A stretch of 64,000 nt of DNA from Enterobacteriaceae bacterium 89 (lineage in GTDB: Bacteria; Pseudomonadota; Gammaproteobacteria; Enterobacterales; Enterobacteriaceae): assembly GCA_014156375.1 (NCBI GenBank), contig RQJH01000003.1, positions 744,001 to 808,000 of the forward strand. Direction: 5' to 3'. Below the pieces are notes generated by a model. It saw only the letters and a list, made by a program, of their open reading frames with translations. It searched no databases and had not been told where the DNA came from. The position numbers and the translations under genes were made by a program. Shown here in pieces: positions 47,762 to 57,716 of this stretch (the first letter of the stretch is position 1; each line of letters begins with the position of its first letter).

Positions 47762-48454
47762 TCAGAACATCAAATGTTCTGCGCGTACAATCATCGACAT
47801 ACCAGAAGTCAGCTGTACACGAACACCGTCTTTGGTGATTTCGAGAACAGTGGCATCCATTGCATTGTTACCCGCTTTCACCTTCAGGGACTGGCCCACG
47901 GTCAGAGCAGACAGATCGGATACTGGAGTAAAACGCTCTTCACGTTCCTGACGTGGCGCTTTGGCAGCCGCAGGTTTTGCCGCAGGACGCGGTTTGCGAT
48001 CGCCAGCTTCTTTGCGTGGAGCTACCGGGCGTGGTTTACGCTCGCGACGTGGCTCTTCTACAGGCTCACCGGCAGCAATAGCTGCTTCACGTTTTTTCGC
48101 CTGCTGCTCTGCACGCTGCGCCTGAACACGAGCTTTCGCTTCTTCAAGCTGCTGACGGGCATGAGTCACATGCTGTTCGTCCAACACACCGCAAGCATTA
48201 CCGTCCAGATCGACACGAGTCGCACCGGCTTTGATACCGTACAGGTAACGCCAGCTGGAGGTATAGAGGCGCAATGCGGAACGAAGCTGAGTTTTGCTAA
48301 GGTTCATCTCACCTTCAACGCGCGTCACCAGATCCTGAAAAATACCAATTTTCAGGGGACGTGCTTCGCCTTCGGCGCTGAAACACTGTGGGAATCGTTC
48401 GGCCAGAAAAGCGATAACTTCTTTACTGCTATTCAACTTAGGTTGATTTTCCAT
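47762..48454 (-). CDS. proQ: ProQ, RNA chaperone
   Basis: FinO-family global RNA chaperone binding structured 3' ends of sRNAs and mRNAs, 230 residues. The FinO/NDD domain covers residues ~1-120 ([22 protein letters not shown]...SWRYLYGI). A Lys/Arg/Pro/Ala-rich linker (~125-175) follows, and a C-terminal Tudor-like domain ([23 protein letters not shown]). Downstream prc shares the transcript. Confidence 0.97.
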   Translation of the reverse strand: MENQPKLNSSKEVIAFLAERFPQCFSAEGEARPLKIGIFQDLVTRVEGEMNLSKTQLRSALRLYTSSWRYLYGIKAGATRVDLDGNACGVLDEQHVTHARQQLEEAKARVQAQRAEQQAKKREAAIAAGEPVEEPRRERKPRPVAPRKEAGDRKPRPAAKPAAAKAPRQEREERFTPVSDLSALTVGQSLKVKAGNNAMDATVLEITKDGVRVQLTSGMSMIVRAEHLMF

Positions 48455-48551
48455 GAAATTTCCTGATTACAACGGACGTAGCCAACATACCGCGGGCATG
48501 AACAGGCGTCATTATAATGACGCCATCAGTAATTGCTACGTTATCCGTTGA

Positions 48552-49049
48552 TTATCCTGCGACAGGCTGAAAGAATTTGTGTAAATCGGTGGCGGCAAGC
48601 ACCTGCTCCAGGTGCCCTGCCAGCTCGCGCAGCCCCTGCTCATCTTCAGGCGTGAAGCGGGAAAATGCCGGGCTATCAATATCCAGCACCCCAATAATCT
48701 GCCCGTTCACCACTAAAGGCAGGACGATTTCGGAATTACTGGCCGCGTCGCAGGCGATATGACCGTCAAAAGCATGCACATCTTCAACTCGCAGAACCTG
48801 GTTTTGTGACACCGCCGTGCCGCAGACGCCGCGCCCGACAGGAATACGCACGCAGGCAATTTTGCCCTGGAACGGACCCAGCACCAGCGTTTCGCCTTCG
48901 AGAAGATAAAATCCGGCCCAGTTCACATCGCTCAGACGCTCATAGAGCAGTGCGCTGGTATTAGAGAGTGTGGCTAAAAAACTGGTTTCACCTGCCATTA
49001 ATGCCTGAAAGTCACGGTTGAGATCCGCGTAAAACTCTGTTTTGTTCAT
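48552..49049 (-). CDS. msrC: MsrC, free methionine-(R)-sulfoxide reductase
   Basis: GAF-domain enzyme reducing free Met-R-sulfoxide, 165 residues from the ATG at 49049 as in E. coli YebR. The three Cys typical of fRMsr are visible: IACVRIP, GVCGTAV and HIACDAASNSEIVLP. The long frame to 49151 is not family sequence. It is divergent from letA with 143 bp between; proQ lies downstream on the same strand. Confidence 0.94.
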   Translation of the reverse strand: MNKTEFYADLNRDFQALMAGETSFLATLSNTSALLYERLSDVNWAGFYLLEGETLVLGPFQGKIACVRIPVGRGVCGTAVSQNQVLRVEDVHAFDGHIACDAASNSEIVLPLVVNGQIIGVLDIDSPAFSRFTPEDEQGLRELAGHLEQVLAATDLHKFFQPVAG

Positions 49050-49192
49050 TTTTAAGTCACTTATTGATGTACTTCGAAGCCGGTTCGAGCCGACGCATAG
49101 CTCTTTAAAATAAGCATTAAATGCGTTCGGGCTCAAGATGAATCCATTCATAGGTTAAGATAGAGTTATACATTCATTTCAAAAACGAATAA

Positions 49193-50476
49193 ATGGCACT
49201 AAGAGCTTCCCAGATAACGCCGACGAAAAAGATTGTCGTCCAGGCCATTGGCACTCCCCTTGCGCCACCCGCATACCATCGCTGTCCGCAGTGCGACACG
49301 CTGTTTAGTTTGCCCGTGGTGAAATCGACCCAAAGCGCCTACTGCCCCTGCTGCAATGCCAAAATCCGCGACGGGCGGGACTGGTCGCTGACCCGGCTTG
49401 CCGCGATGGCGGTGACCATGATGCTGCTGATGCCCTTTGCCTGGAGCGAGCCGCTGCTGCATATCCATCTGCTCGGCGTGCGTATTGACGCTGACCTGAT
49501 GCAGGGGATCTGGCAGATGACCAGCCAGGGCGATCCTATCCCGGCGGCAATGGTGCTGTTTTGCGCCGTCGGTGCGCCGCTGGTGCTGGTGGTGTCGATA
49601 GCCTATCTGTGGCTGGGCAATATTCTGGGGATGAATCTCCGCCCGGTCCTGCTGATGCTTGAGAAACTGAAAGAGTGGGTGATGTTGGACATTTACCTGG
49701 TCGGCATCGGCGTGGCCTCGATAAAAGTTCAGGATTACGCCTTCCTGCAACCCGGTATTGGGCTGGTGGCGTTTGTCTCGCTGGTTCTGCTGAGCATCAT
49801 GACGCTTATCCATCTCAACGTTGAGCAGCTATGGGACCGCTTTTATCCTCAGCGCCCGGCGCAGCGTCCCGACCCGGGTTTGCAGGTGTGCATCGGCTGC
49901 CACCACACCGGATTTGCCGATTCGCGCGGCCGCTGCCGCCGCTGCCATATTCCCCTGCGTCACCGTCGGCCTTACAGTTTGCAGAAGTGCTGGGCGGCGC
50001 TGATCGCCTCGATGATTTTCCTGCTGCCGGCCAACCTGCTGCCGATATCCATCATTTACGTGAACGGCGCGCGCCAGCAGGACACTATCCTTTCAGGCAT
50101 CATGTCTTTAGCTAACAGCAACGTGGCCGTCGCCGCCGTGGTGTTTATCGCCAGTATCCTGGTGCCTTTTACCAAGGTGCTGGTGATGCTGACGCTGCTG
50201 ATTTCGATTCACTTCAAGTGCGAACAGGGGCTGCGGACCCGCATGCGGCTGTTGCGCCTGGTGACCTGGATTGGCCGCTGGTCGATGCTGGATTTGTTCG
50301 TCATTTCGTTAACCATGTCGCTGATTAACCGCGACCAGCTTCTTGCTTTTACTATGGGAGCCGCTGCGTTTTATTTCGGTGCTGCGGTAATATTGACTAT
50401 TCTTGCTGTTGAATGGCTGGACAGCCGCTTACTTTGGGACGCACATGAGTCAGGAAACGCCCGCTTCACCGACTGA
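49193..50476 (+). CDS. letA: LetA (YebS), PqiA-family membrane partner of LetB
   Basis: Inner-membrane protein of 427 residues that works with the LetB tunnel in lipid transport between inner and outer membranes. Two zinc-ribbon modules, CPQCDTLF...CPCC near residue 28 and CIGCHHTG...CRRC near residue 235, precede two four-helix halves, the PqiA duplication. LetB starts inside its 3' end: 32 bp overlap, so translation is coupled. The E. coli pair is known as yebST. Confidence 0.95.
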   Translation: MALRASQITPTKKIVVQAIGTPLAPPAYHRCPQCDTLFSLPVVKSTQSAYCPCCNAKIRDGRDWSLTRLAAMAVTMMLLMPFAWSEPLLHIHLLGVRIDADLMQGIWQMTSQGDPIPAAMVLFCAVGAPLVLVVSIAYLWLGNILGMNLRPVLLMLEKLKEWVMLDIYLVGIGVASIKVQDYAFLQPGIGLVAFVSLVLLSIMTLIHLNVEQLWDRFYPQRPAQRPDPGLQVCIGCHHTGFADSRGRCRRCHIPLRHRRPYSLQKCWAALIASMIFLLPANLLPISIIYVNGARQQDTILSGIMSLANSNVAVAAVVFIASILVPFTKVLVMLTLLISIHFKCEQGLRTRMRLLRLVTWIGRWSMLDLFVISLTMSLINRDQLLAFTMGAAAFYFGAAVILTILAVEWLDSRLLWDAHESGNARFTD

Positions 50477-53081
50477 AGCGAGAATTAAAACAAAACGCCG
50501 AATTTCTCCTTTCTGGCTGCTTCCGGTTATTGCCCTGATGATTGCAGGCTGGCTTATCTGGAACAGCTATGAGGACCGAGGCACCACGATCACCATTGAT
50601 TTCATGTCCGCCGACGGGATTGTGCCCGGCCGTACCCCTGTGCGCTATCAGGGCGTCGAGGTCGGTACCGTAGAGGAAATCAGCCTCAGCAAAAATCTCA
50701 GCAAGATCGAGGTTAAAGCCAGCATCAAAGGCGACATGAAGGATGCGCTGAAGGAAGAAACTCAGTTCTGGCTGGTCACGCCGAAAGCCTCGCTGGCTGG
50801 CGTTTCCGGTCTGGATGCGCTGGTCGGCGGTAACTATATCGGCATGATGCCGGGTAAAGGAAATCCACAGGATCACTTTACCGCCCTCGATACCCAGCCG
50901 CGCTATCGCCTGAACAATGGCGAACTGATGATCCACCTGCACGCGCCGGATCTGGGTTCGCTGAACAGCGGTTCGCTGGTTTATTTCCGTAAGATCCCGG
51001 TCGGTAAAGTCTACGACTACGCCATCAACAACAATAAGCAGGGCGTCACTATCGACCTGCTGATCGACCGTCGCTTCACCAATCTGGTGAAAAAAGGCAG
51101 TCGTTTCTGGAATGTGTCCGGTATTAAGGCTGACGTTGGCCTCAGCGGTGCGAAAGTTCAGTTGGAAAGCCTGGCGGCGCTGGTTAACGGCGCGATAGCC
51201 TTTGACTCCCCGGAGGATTCAAAAGCCGCCGAGCAGAACGATGAATTTGGTCTCTACGAAGACCTGGCCCACAGCCAGCGCGGCGTGATCGTGAAACTGG
51301 ATCTGCCGGATGGTTCAGGTCTGAAGGCTGGCTCCACGGCGCTGATGTATCAGGGGCTGGAAGTGGGTCAATTGACCAAACTGAACCTTAACCCAGGCGG
51401 TGTGGTAACGGGTGAAATGACCGTCGATCCAGGGGTCGTCAATCTGCTGCGCGAAAATACCCGCATTGAGCTGAAAAACCCGAAACTATCGCTTGAAAAC
51501 ACCAACCTTAGCTCGCTGCTGACGGGCAGCACCTTCGAACTGGTACCGGGAGACGGTGCGCCGAAGGATCACTTTGTGGTGGTCCCTGCCGATAAATCGC
51601 TGTTACAGGAACCGGGGGTGATGACGCTGTCGCTGAATGCGCCTGAATCTTATGGCATCGAAGCCGGACAGCCCATCATTCTGCATGGTATTAAGATTGG
51701 TCAGGTTCTGGAAAGAACGCTCTCCGCCAAAGGGGTGTCGTTCTCCGTCGCCATCGACCCGCAGTATCGCGATCTGGTCCACGGTGACAGCAAATTTGTG
51801 GTTAACAGCCGTGTTGACGTTAAGGTCGGTCTGGACGGCGTTGAATTCCTTGGCGCCAGCGCCAGTGAATGGATAAGTGGCGGCATTCGCATTCTGCCCG
51901 GCGACAAAGGGCCAATGAAAAGCGAATATCCGCTGTATGCCAATCTGGATAAAGCGCTGGAAAACAGCATCAGCGATTTACCCACCACCACCTTATCGCT
52001 GACGGCCGATACACTGCCGGACGTTCAGGCGGGCTCCGTGGTGCTGTACCGTAAGTTCGAAGTCGGTGAAGTAATCACCGTTCGCCCGCGCGCCAATGCC
52101 TTTGATATCGATCTGCATATCAAGCCTGAATACCGCCAGCTGTTGACGCAAAACAGCGTGTTCTGGGCTGAAGGCGGCGCCAAAGTGCAGCTGAACGGCA
52201 GCGGACTGACGGTGCAGGCCGCCCCGCTCTCTCGTGCGCTGCGCGGTGCAATCAGCTTCGATAATCTGAGCGGTGCCAGCGCTAACGCGCGCAAAGGCGA
52301 TAAGCGGATCCTCTATCCATCAGAAACCGCAGCACGCGCGGTCGGCGGGCAAATTACGCTGCACGCGTTTGACGCAGGCAAACTATCGCCGGGGATGCCA
52401 ATACGTTATCTGGGCATCGATATCGGTCAGGTTCAGTCGCTGCAGCTGTTCACTGAGCGAAATGAAGTTCAGGCTAAAGCCGTGTTGTATCCTGAGTACG
52501 TGAACACCTTCGCTCGCGGCGGTACGCGTTTCTCGGTGATCACTCCGCAGATCTCCGCCGCTGGCGTTGAGCACCTTGATACCATCCTGCAACCTTACAT
52601 CAACGTCGAGCCGGGCCGTGGCACTAATGCCCGCCGTGATTTCGAGCTGCAGGAAGCGACGATCACCGACTCACGCTATCTCGATGGTTTAAGTATTGTG
52701 GTTGAAGCGCCGGAAGCAGGTTCCCTCAGTATCGGTACGCCAGTGCTGTTCCGCGGTATCGAAGTCGGTACGGTGACCGGCTTGCAGCTCGGCTCGCTGT
52801 CCGATCGCGTGATGGTGGCGCTCAGGATCAGCCAGCGTTATCAGCATCTGGTGCGCAACAACTCCGTATTCTGGCTCGCCTCCGGTTATAACCTCGATTT
52901 TGGGATTATCGGCGGCGTGATTAAAACCGGGACGTTCAACCAGTTCATCCGCGGCGGGATCGCTTTCGCTACCCCACCGGGTACTCCGCTGGCGCCGAAA
53001 GCACAGGAAGGCAAACACTTCCTGTTGCAGGATACGGAGCCAAAAGAGTGGCGTGAATGGGGCACGGCGCTGCCACGTTAA
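50445..53081 (+). CDS. letB: LetB (YebT), seven-MCE-domain lipid tunnel
   Basis: Periplasm-spanning MCE protein, 878 residues (E. coli 877) from ATG 50445 with AGTCAGG-like upstream sequence inside letA. One N-terminal helix ([17 protein letters not shown]) is followed by seven MCE repeats, each opening with a [14 protein letters not shown]-type motif (near residues 45, 160, 290, 405, 525, 645 and 760). In E. coli a hexamer forms a hydrophobic tunnel carrying phospholipid. No disrupted repeat is seen. Confidence 0.96.
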   Translation: MSQETPASPTEARIKTKRRISPFWLLPVIALMIAGWLIWNSYEDRGTTITIDFMSADGIVPGRTPVRYQGVEVGTVEEISLSKNLSKIEVKASIKGDMKDALKEETQFWLVTPKASLAGVSGLDALVGGNYIGMMPGKGNPQDHFTALDTQPRYRLNNGELMIHLHAPDLGSLNSGSLVYFRKIPVGKVYDYAINNNKQGVTIDLLIDRRFTNLVKKGSRFWNVSGIKADVGLSGAKVQLESLAALVNGAIAFDSPEDSKAAEQNDEFGLYEDLAHSQRGVIVKLDLPDGSGLKAGSTALMYQGLEVGQLTKLNLNPGGVVTGEMTVDPGVVNLLRENTRIELKNPKLSLENTNLSSLLTGSTFELVPGDGAPKDHFVVVPADKSLLQEPGVMTLSLNAPESYGIEAGQPIILHGIKIGQVLERTLSAKGVSFSVAIDPQYRDLVHGDSKFVVNSRVDVKVGLDGVEFLGASASEWISGGIRILPGDKGPMKSEYPLYANLDKALENSISDLPTTTLSLTADTLPDVQAGSVVLYRKFEVGEVITVRPRANAFDIDLHIKPEYRQLLTQNSVFWAEGGAKVQLNGSGLTVQAAPLSRALRGAISFDNLSGASANARKGDKRILYPSETAARAVGGQITLHAFDAGKLSPGMPIRYLGIDIGQVQSLQLFTERNEVQAKAVLYPEYVNTFARGGTRFSVITPQISAAGVEHLDTILQPYINVEPGRGTNARRDFELQEATITDSRYLDGLSIVVEAPEAGSLSIGTPVLFRGIEVGTVTGLQLGSLSDRVMVALRISQRYQHLVRNNSVFWLASGYNLDFGIIGGVIKTGTFNQFIRGGIAFATPPGTPLAPKAQEGKHFLLQDTEPKEWREWGTALPR

Positions 53082-53086
53082 CCCTT

Positions 53087-53118
53087 AGCGACTCCGGCTT
53101 CTTCCTGCCGGAGTCGCT
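53087..53118 (+). terminator. Strong hairpin after letB
   Basis: AGCGACTCCGGC and GCCGGAGTCGCT form a perfect 12-bp stem around TTCTTCCT. GTGATAAA follows, not a T-run, so it may be a 3'-end stabilising or weak terminator hairpin between letB and rsmF. Confidence 0.5.
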
Positions 53119-53159
53119 GTGATAAACTGCACGCCTCATTTTTGTAACCGGTGTGTTTA

Positions 53160-54599
53160 GTGGCCTATCTTCCAGACTCCTTCCTTGAAACGATGCGCGC
53201 GGCAATGCCTGCGCATCTCTCTTTTGACGATTTTATCGCTGCCTGTCAGCGTCCTTTGCGCCGCAGTATTCGCGTCAATACGCTGAAAATTTCCGTCCCG
53301 GACTTCCTGCAGCTGGTTGCCCCTTACGGCTGGCAGTTGACGCCCGTTCCGTGGTGCGAAGAGGGATTCTGGATCGAGCGGGAAGATGAAGATGCTCTGC
53401 CACTTGGCAGCACCGCTGAACATCTGAGCGGCCTGTTCTACATTCAGGAAGCCAGCTCAATGCTGCCGGTCACCGCACTGTTTGCGGATGACAATGCCCC
53501 ACGACTGGTGATGGATGTTGCCGCAGCGCCCGGCTCCAAAACCACCCAAATTGCCGCCCGGATGAACAATGAAGGCGCTATTCTGGCCAATGAGTTTTCC
53601 GCCAGCCGGGTCAAAGTTCTGCATGCCAATATCAGCCGCTGCGGGATCAGTAACGTCGCCCTGACTCATTTTGACGGTCGCGTGTTTGGCGCGGCGCTGC
53701 CGGAATGCTTCGATGCCATTCTGCTGGATGCGCCCTGCTCCGGCGAAGGCGTGGTGCGAAAAGATCCGGATGCTCTGAAAAACTGGTCCGTTGAAAGCAA
53801 CAATGAAATCGCCGGCACTCAGCGTGAACTGATCAACAGCGCGTTCCATGCCCTTAAACCGGGTGGCACACTGGTGTACTCCACCTGCACGCTCAACCGG
53901 GAAGAGAATGAAGACGTGCTGGCATGGCTGCTGGCGGAGTACCCGCAGGCCGTGGAAGTTGCCCCACTCGATAACCTTTTCCCTGAGGCCGACAAAGCAT
54001 TAACCGCCGAAGGCTATCTGCACGTCTTCCCACAGATTTATGACTGCGAAGGTTTTTTCGTTGCCCGCCTGGTTAAAACAGCGTCCGTTGAGGCATTACC
54101 TGAACCTGGCTACAAAGTCGGCAAATTCCCGTTTATCCCAATGAAAGGTCGCGATGCGACAGCCGTCACCAATGCAGCTGCGCAGGTCGGGCTGCTGTGG
54201 GACGAACAACTGACCCTTTGGCAGCGTGATAAAGAAATCTGGCTGTTTCCCGCGGAGATCGTCCCGCTGATCGGTAAAGTGCGCTTCTCCCGGCTTGGCC
54301 TGCGGCTGGCTGAAACCTTCAACAAAGGATTCCGCTGGCAGCATGAAGCGGTCATTGCTCTGAAAAATGATAAAGGTCGCCATTTTGAACTGACGCTGAC
54401 GGAAGCTGAGGAGTGGTATCGCGGACGCGACGTTTGGCCAGAACAGCCGCCAAAACAGGACGACGTTATCGTGACGTTTCAGGGACATCCGTTGGGGCTG
54501 GCTAAAAAAGTGGGCTCGAGACTGAAAAACAGCTACCCGCGAGAGCTGGTTCGCGACGGTAAACTCTTCGCCGCACAGATCAGCGCGGATCAAAAATAA
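53160..54599 (+). CDS. rsmF: RsmF, 16S rRNA m5C1407 methyltransferase
   Basis: Fmu/NSUN-type SAM-dependent RNA methyltransferase. From GTG at 53160 (GGTG 6 bp upstream) it has 479 residues. An upstream in-frame GTG at 53151 would add three residues and has no ribosome site. [19 protein letters not shown] binds SAM. Two catalytic cysteines are Cys193 (LDAPCSGEG) and nucleophile Cys243 (YSTCTLN). A PUA-like C-terminal domain follows. Confidence 0.94.
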   Translation: MAYLPDSFLETMRAAMPAHLSFDDFIAACQRPLRRSIRVNTLKISVPDFLQLVAPYGWQLTPVPWCEEGFWIEREDEDALPLGSTAEHLSGLFYIQEASSMLPVTALFADDNAPRLVMDVAAAPGSKTTQIAARMNNEGAILANEFSASRVKVLHANISRCGISNVALTHFDGRVFGAALPECFDAILLDAPCSGEGVVRKDPDALKNWSVESNNEIAGTQRELINSAFHALKPGGTLVYSTCTLNREENEDVLAWLLAEYPQAVEVAPLDNLFPEADKALTAEGYLHVFPQIYDCEGFFVARLVKTASVEALPEPGYKVGKFPFIPMKGRDATAVTNAAAQVGLLWDEQLTLWQRDKEIWLFPAEIVPLIGKVRFSRLGLRLAETFNKGFRWQHEAVIALKNDKGRHFELTLTEAEEWYRGRDVWPEQPPKQDDVIVTFQGHPLGLAKKVGSRLKNSYPRELVRDGKLFAAQISADQK

Positions 54600-54693
54600 G
54601 CACGTTCTGACTGGCAAAACGCTCCGGCTTGTCTACGCTGAAAAATGGGTGACCTAACTGGTCATACCACAACCCAGACGACAACCGGAGAGT

Positions 54694-54936
54694 ATGATGA
54701 CTAAAACCAGCGTACGCATAGGCGCCTTCGAAATCGATGACGCCGAGCTGCACGGCGAGCAGCAAGGGGAACGAACGTTAAGCATCCCCTGTAAATCCGA
54801 TCCCGATTTGTGCATGCAGTTAGATGCCTGGGATGAAGACACCAGCGTTCCAGCCATTCTTGATGGAGAACATTCCGTACTATACCGCCAGCATTACGAT
54901 CGCCAGTCCGACGCCTGGGTCCTGCGCCTCGCCTGA
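54694..54936 (+). CDS. yebV: YebV, small DUF1480 protein
   Basis: Acidic 80-residue soluble protein (E. coli 78), unknown function. SVRIGAFEIDDAELHGE and TIPCKSDPDLCMQLDAWD-like core are conserved. GGAGAGT precedes ATGATG; either may start. TTGTCTACGCTGAA upstream (about 54629) has a sigma-S-like CTACGCT but this is weak. E. coli yebW, which follows yebV there, is absent. Confidence 0.9.
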   Translation: MMTKTSVRIGAFEIDDAELHGEQQGERTLSIPCKSDPDLCMQLDAWDEDTSVPAILDGEHSVLYRQHYDRQSDAWVLRLA

Positions 54937-54944
54937 CCCAAGAG

Positions 54945-54969
54945 AAACCCGCCCGCAGGCGGGTTATTT
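54945..54969. terminator. Terminator between yebV and pphA
   Basis: AAACCCGCC-CGCA-GGCGGGTTATTTA, a GC stem and T-rich tail 8 bp after yebV. It overlaps the pphA stop on the other strand. Confidence 0.8.
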
Positions 54970-55612
54970 ATTGCAGCTGTACCAGCGTCAGTTCCCCGCC
55001 AAATACCGCTCCCGTGTCAATGTAATGCTGATTCCCGGCATCATAGCGATGCTTTAAAGGCGTGTGCCCGAACCAGAAGTCATCAGCACCGTCGATAATG
55101 GTGTGATGCCCGGCCAGATGATCGCTGAGACGCTGGCGATCCCATAAAACCCGGTGCCAGTCGAGAACCTGCTGCCAGCCGTAGTGTGCTGCGGGGTAAT
55201 CGGCGTGGGCAACCACGTGAGTTTTGTCAGCGGTGGCAATCTCAATCACAAACGGCAGCGCGTGGCATTCACTTAACCGCTTAATGACCACATCACGCTC
55301 ACGGGCAGAACTGTGCTCAAACCAGTCTCCCCCGTTGAGTGTCCACAACGTCGGCTCCTGATGGTCTAAGGCATCCATCGCCATCTGTTCATGGTTACCA
55401 CGAATAGCGAAAAACCAGCGCTCATCGAGCAGTTCCAGACATTTCAGGCTGTCTGGCCCGCGGTCGATGAGATCTCCCACCGAAATAAGGACATCCTTAT
55501 AGGGATTAAATTTGAGGGCTTTAAGCCTGGTCAAAAGAAGTTCGTAGCAACCATGCAGATCGCCGGTCAGCCAGATATGTTGGTAATGCGTACCGTCTAT
55601 TCTCTGATACAT
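54968..55612 (-). CDS. pphA: PphA, serine/threonine protein phosphatase
   Basis: Metallo-phosphoprotein phosphatase of the PPP family, 214 residues. The metal-site signatures are GDLHGCY (residue ~17), GDLIDRGPDS (~46) and RGNHEQM (~72), then HAD in VVAHADYP. In E. coli PrpA acts in stress signalling via CpxRA. A strong -10-like TATACT lies on the minus strand 20-25 bp upstream of the ATG, with GGGAGG as ribosome site. Confidence 0.94.
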   Translation of the reverse strand: MYQRIDGTHYQHIWLTGDLHGCYELLLTRLKALKFNPYKDVLISVGDLIDRGPDSLKCLELLDERWFFAIRGNHEQMAMDALDHQEPTLWTLNGGDWFEHSSARERDVVIKRLSECHALPFVIEIATADKTHVVAHADYPAAHYGWQQVLDWHRVLWDRQRLSDHLAGHHTIIDGADDFWFGHTPLKHRYDAGNQHYIDTGAVFGGELTLVQLQ

Positions 55613-55674
55613 AATTACCTCCCATACGTAAAGTATAGGAGATAGTTAATTGCTAATGTTTTTGAATAAATTCC

Positions 55675-55691
55675 TAAATCAACACTAAACA
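55675..55691 (-). promoter_or_regulatory. PhoP-box-like direct repeat
   Basis: On the minus strand TGTTTA-GTGTT-GATTTA resembles the PhoP box (T/G)GTTTA-N5-(T/G)GTTTA with one mismatch. It lies between pphA and the VirK-family gene, 85 bp before that ATG and in reverse orientation to it. Members of this family (virK, ybjX) are PhoP-controlled, which makes it plausible but not shown. Confidence 0.35.
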
Positions 55692-55775
55692 AGACAGGAA
55701 TAAAGTCTTTAGAAGCGTTAAGCCGGGCCTTGTCTGCCGTTAAGATATCTACTGAGTAATGATGAGGTTTTTAAC

Positions 55776-56729
55776 GTGTCACACAACGCCCTGCCTACCG
55801 AGACTTCTGGTGCCCCGCAAGAGCATCTGATCGCTGCTTTAGTCAGCGGTAAACTGACCCCGGCACCCATCTGGAAAAAAACAGATTATCGGATCAAGTT
55901 CCTGCTTCGCAGCCTGCTGTTTTACCGGGGAACTCGCCGGATGCTGGATAGTCTGGGGCAGCGCCATGACTTCATGCAGCTACTGAGTGCGCAGGTGACG
56001 TTACCCAGCAAGCCACATCGACAGTATCTGGCCCGTGGCCTCGACTCCCTTCAGCGAGCGGATGCCATTGTTGGCCATTATCAGTTTGTCGACTCTCTTC
56101 AGAGCAAAAAGTTAGTCTCCGCGCTGACCGGAAAGGATCCGGCAGTGTTGTTAACGCTTGAAGGGAAAGACGGCGCAATCTTTACTCTTTCGGCCTCTTG
56201 CGCCCATAAAGCCGAGCGTGAGGGTGAGAGTACGTTGTGGTTCCGCGATGCCAGCAATACCGTTCTCGCCAGTGCGACTTTCAGCGTCATACGTGGTGGC
56301 AGCGGTTGGGAACTTATTGTCGGAGGTCTACAAGGCCCACGTCGCAATGTTTCCCACGAACTGATCAAAACCGCGACCCGCGCCTGCTATGGCCTGTTCC
56401 CGAAACGTATTCTGGTAGAGTTCTTTGGTTTGCTCTCAGCTCAATGTGGCATCGCTAAGCTTTATGGCGTAGGCGACAACGGGCATGTATTCCGGGCACT
56501 GCGTTACCGTTTCAGCAAAGGTCGTCATTTCCATGCCAGCTATGATGAGTTTTGGGCTTCGATTGACGGCGTCCAAAGCAGCGCTTATCTCTGGCAGCTG
56601 CCGCTACAGCAGGAACGTAAATCTATCGAAAGCATCGCCAGTAAGAAACGCGCTGAATATCGCCGCCGTTTTGCTTTGCTCGATGAGATGAGTACTCAGT
56701 TTAGCGCCCTTTTCTCCCATCCAGCATGA
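55776..56729 (+). CDS. VirK/YbjX (DUF535) family protein
   Basis: Soluble protein of 317 residues in the DUF535 family that includes Shigella VirK and E. coli/Salmonella YbjX; these are linked to virulence, envelope and resistance to host peptides, but the molecular role is unknown. Recognisable stretches are GHYQFVD, GLQGPRRNVSHELIKTATRACYGLFPKRILVE and YDEFWASIDG. Start: GTG at 55776. It is not in this position in E. coli K-12, so it is an accessory gene relative to that strain. Alone between pphA and a small membrane protein. Confidence 0.82.
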   Translation: MSHNALPTETSGAPQEHLIAALVSGKLTPAPIWKKTDYRIKFLLRSLLFYRGTRRMLDSLGQRHDFMQLLSAQVTLPSKPHRQYLARGLDSLQRADAIVGHYQFVDSLQSKKLVSALTGKDPAVLLTLEGKDGAIFTLSASCAHKAEREGESTLWFRDASNTVLASATFSVIRGGSGWELIVGGLQGPRRNVSHELIKTATRACYGLFPKRILVEFFGLLSAQCGIAKLYGVGDNGHVFRALRYRFSKGRHFHASYDEFWASIDGVQSSAYLWQLPLQQERKSIESIASKKRAEYRRRFALLDEMSTQFSALFSHPA

Positions 56730-56848
56730 TAAAAGCCTGTTAATGTCTGCCCAGCCATGGGCAGGCGCTTCTGGGCTCGACATTTGCACCAGGATACCCA
56801 TTTTCGCTATCATCAGTTTTTTCTGATGTGATATCCCGCAGGCGAAAC

Positions 56849-57001
56849 GTGTCGGTTATGAGCAAAGCTGAAATTGCCCTGATTATCATTGTGGTGCTGA
56901 TCCTCATCATTGGCATCTGGTTTATTTTCAGCGATCAGCTGTGGGTCCTGGCCAGCTATCTGGAAACCCTGCTGTATCCCGACATTGTGACCCCCGAATA
57001 A
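56849..57001 (+). CDS. Unnamed 50-residue single-span membrane protein
   Basis: GTG at 56849 (or ATG at 56858, giving 47 residues) opens MSVMSKAEIALIIIVVLILI, then IGIWFIFSDQLWVLASYLET and an acidic end (LLYPDIVTPE). The first helix is uninterrupted hydrophobic for ~20 residues; the second half is amphipathic. CAGGCGAA lies 5 bp before the GTG, which is why that start is preferred. I do not recognise the family. It is 120 bp after the VirK-family gene, on the same strand. Short length leaves real doubt, but composition is strongly membrane-like. Confidence 0.6.
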   Translation: MSVMSKAEIALIIIVVLILIIGIWFIFSDQLWVLASYLETLLYPDIVTPE

Positions 57002-57129
57002 TCTTTCCCACAGATGACCAAATTCAAATTTAAACAACTTGATATTTGAATCCGGCAACCATGATCAATACCATTAATCACGAAACGAAAACGCCTGATT
57101 TGTTCATCCCAACAAAGAGATAGCTTTCA

Positions 57130-57286
57130 TTTCAGGTCTGTCTGGTTCCAAACCCTGGACGCGCAACTTTCAGACCAACCACCCTGTAGCGCTGCATATC
57201 CCTGTAAAGCTACGGAAGTGAGTCCGAAAATATAATATTCATTGCAAGCTTTCCCCTTTATCCTGCGAAATAAAGGGGATTTTTTT
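57130..57286 (+). ncRNA. Candidate structured RNA or 3'UTR ending in a strong terminator
   Basis: No ORF is present, but three stems follow each other: GGTCTG/CAGACC (57136-57176), GTAGC/GCTAC (57186-57213) and TCCCCTTTAT/ATAAAGGGGA followed by T7 (57252-57286), a classical intrinsic terminator. It could be an independent sRNA, with a weak TTGTTC...TAGCTT promoter near 57100-57126, or the 3'UTR of the small membrane protein gene. The stems were found by eye. Confidence 0.5.
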
Positions 57287-57389
57287 GCCTGCCGCCAGGA
57301 TTATCCGTCCGTTGCTCTGCTGTCACCCACCATAAAAATCTCGTGTAAAAAAAATGTTAAACCCATTTCTGTTGTGATATAACAGAAAA

Positions 57390-57687
57390 CAGGTCGAAGC
57401 GAGAGTGTGGGAGTTTTTGCTTCTTCAGCTGTAAGCATTTGATTAGGCTTACAGATAAAAAGAGACCGAATACGATTCCTGTATTCGGTCTAGGGAAATG
57501 GCTCTTGGGAGAGAGCCGTGCGCTAAAAGTTGGCATTAATGCAGGCTAAAGTCGCCTTGCCCTTTAAGAATAGATGACCATGCCAGGTTTTCCAGTCCGC
57601 GACAAAAGTGGTCAGAAAAAAACCGTGAGCAAAGCGTCACAAAACACAAAAACCGCAAGATTTCGCACTGAAATGTTGCGGTTTTTT
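57390..57687 (+). ncRNA. ryeA: RyeA/SraC sRNA, antisense to SdsR
   Basis: In E. coli a longer RNA is transcribed opposite SdsR. Here TGATATAAC (extended -10, 57375-57383) with TGTTAA 17 bp upstream predicts a start near 57390. The end is the terminator AACCGCAA...TTGCGGTT plus T6 (57651-57687). It overlaps the whole of sdsR. Boundaries are inferred; expression is not shown. Confidence 0.6.
57457..57560 (-). ncRNA. sdsR: SdsR (RyeB) small RNA
   Basis: 104-nt sRNA, highly conserved in enterobacteria. On the minus strand it begins GCAAGGCGACTTTAGCCTGC, contains CTTTTAGCGCACGGCTCTCT and ends GACCGAATAC...GTATTCGGTC plus T5. Its sigma-S promoter CTATTCTTAAA (57565-57575) lies just upstream. In E. 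coli and Salmonella SdsR is a stationary-phase RNA repressing ompD, mutS, tolC and others. The terminator hairpin and -10 are both clear here. Confidence 0.93.
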
Positions 57688-57690
57688 ATT
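57644..57690. terminator. Bidirectional terminator shared by RyeA and yebY
   Basis: AACCGCAA...TTGCGGTT with T6 on the + side, and AAAACACAAAAACCGC giving a T-rich tail on the minus side. It lies 27 bp beyond the yebY stop. Confidence 0.8.
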
Positions 57691-57716
57691 GCCCTTCAGA
57701 CGGTTAGCGCTGGGCT

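Noticed and set aside
54656-54672. FadR-like AACTGGTCATACCACAA upstream of yebV
   Set aside because: The right half does not match the operator and yebV has no link to fatty acids; the TGGT-CAT-ACCA palindrome alone is short.
57061-57123. 20-residue ORF starting at ATG 57061
   Set aside because: No ribosome site, no hydrophobic or family pattern; chance in A/T-rich DNA.
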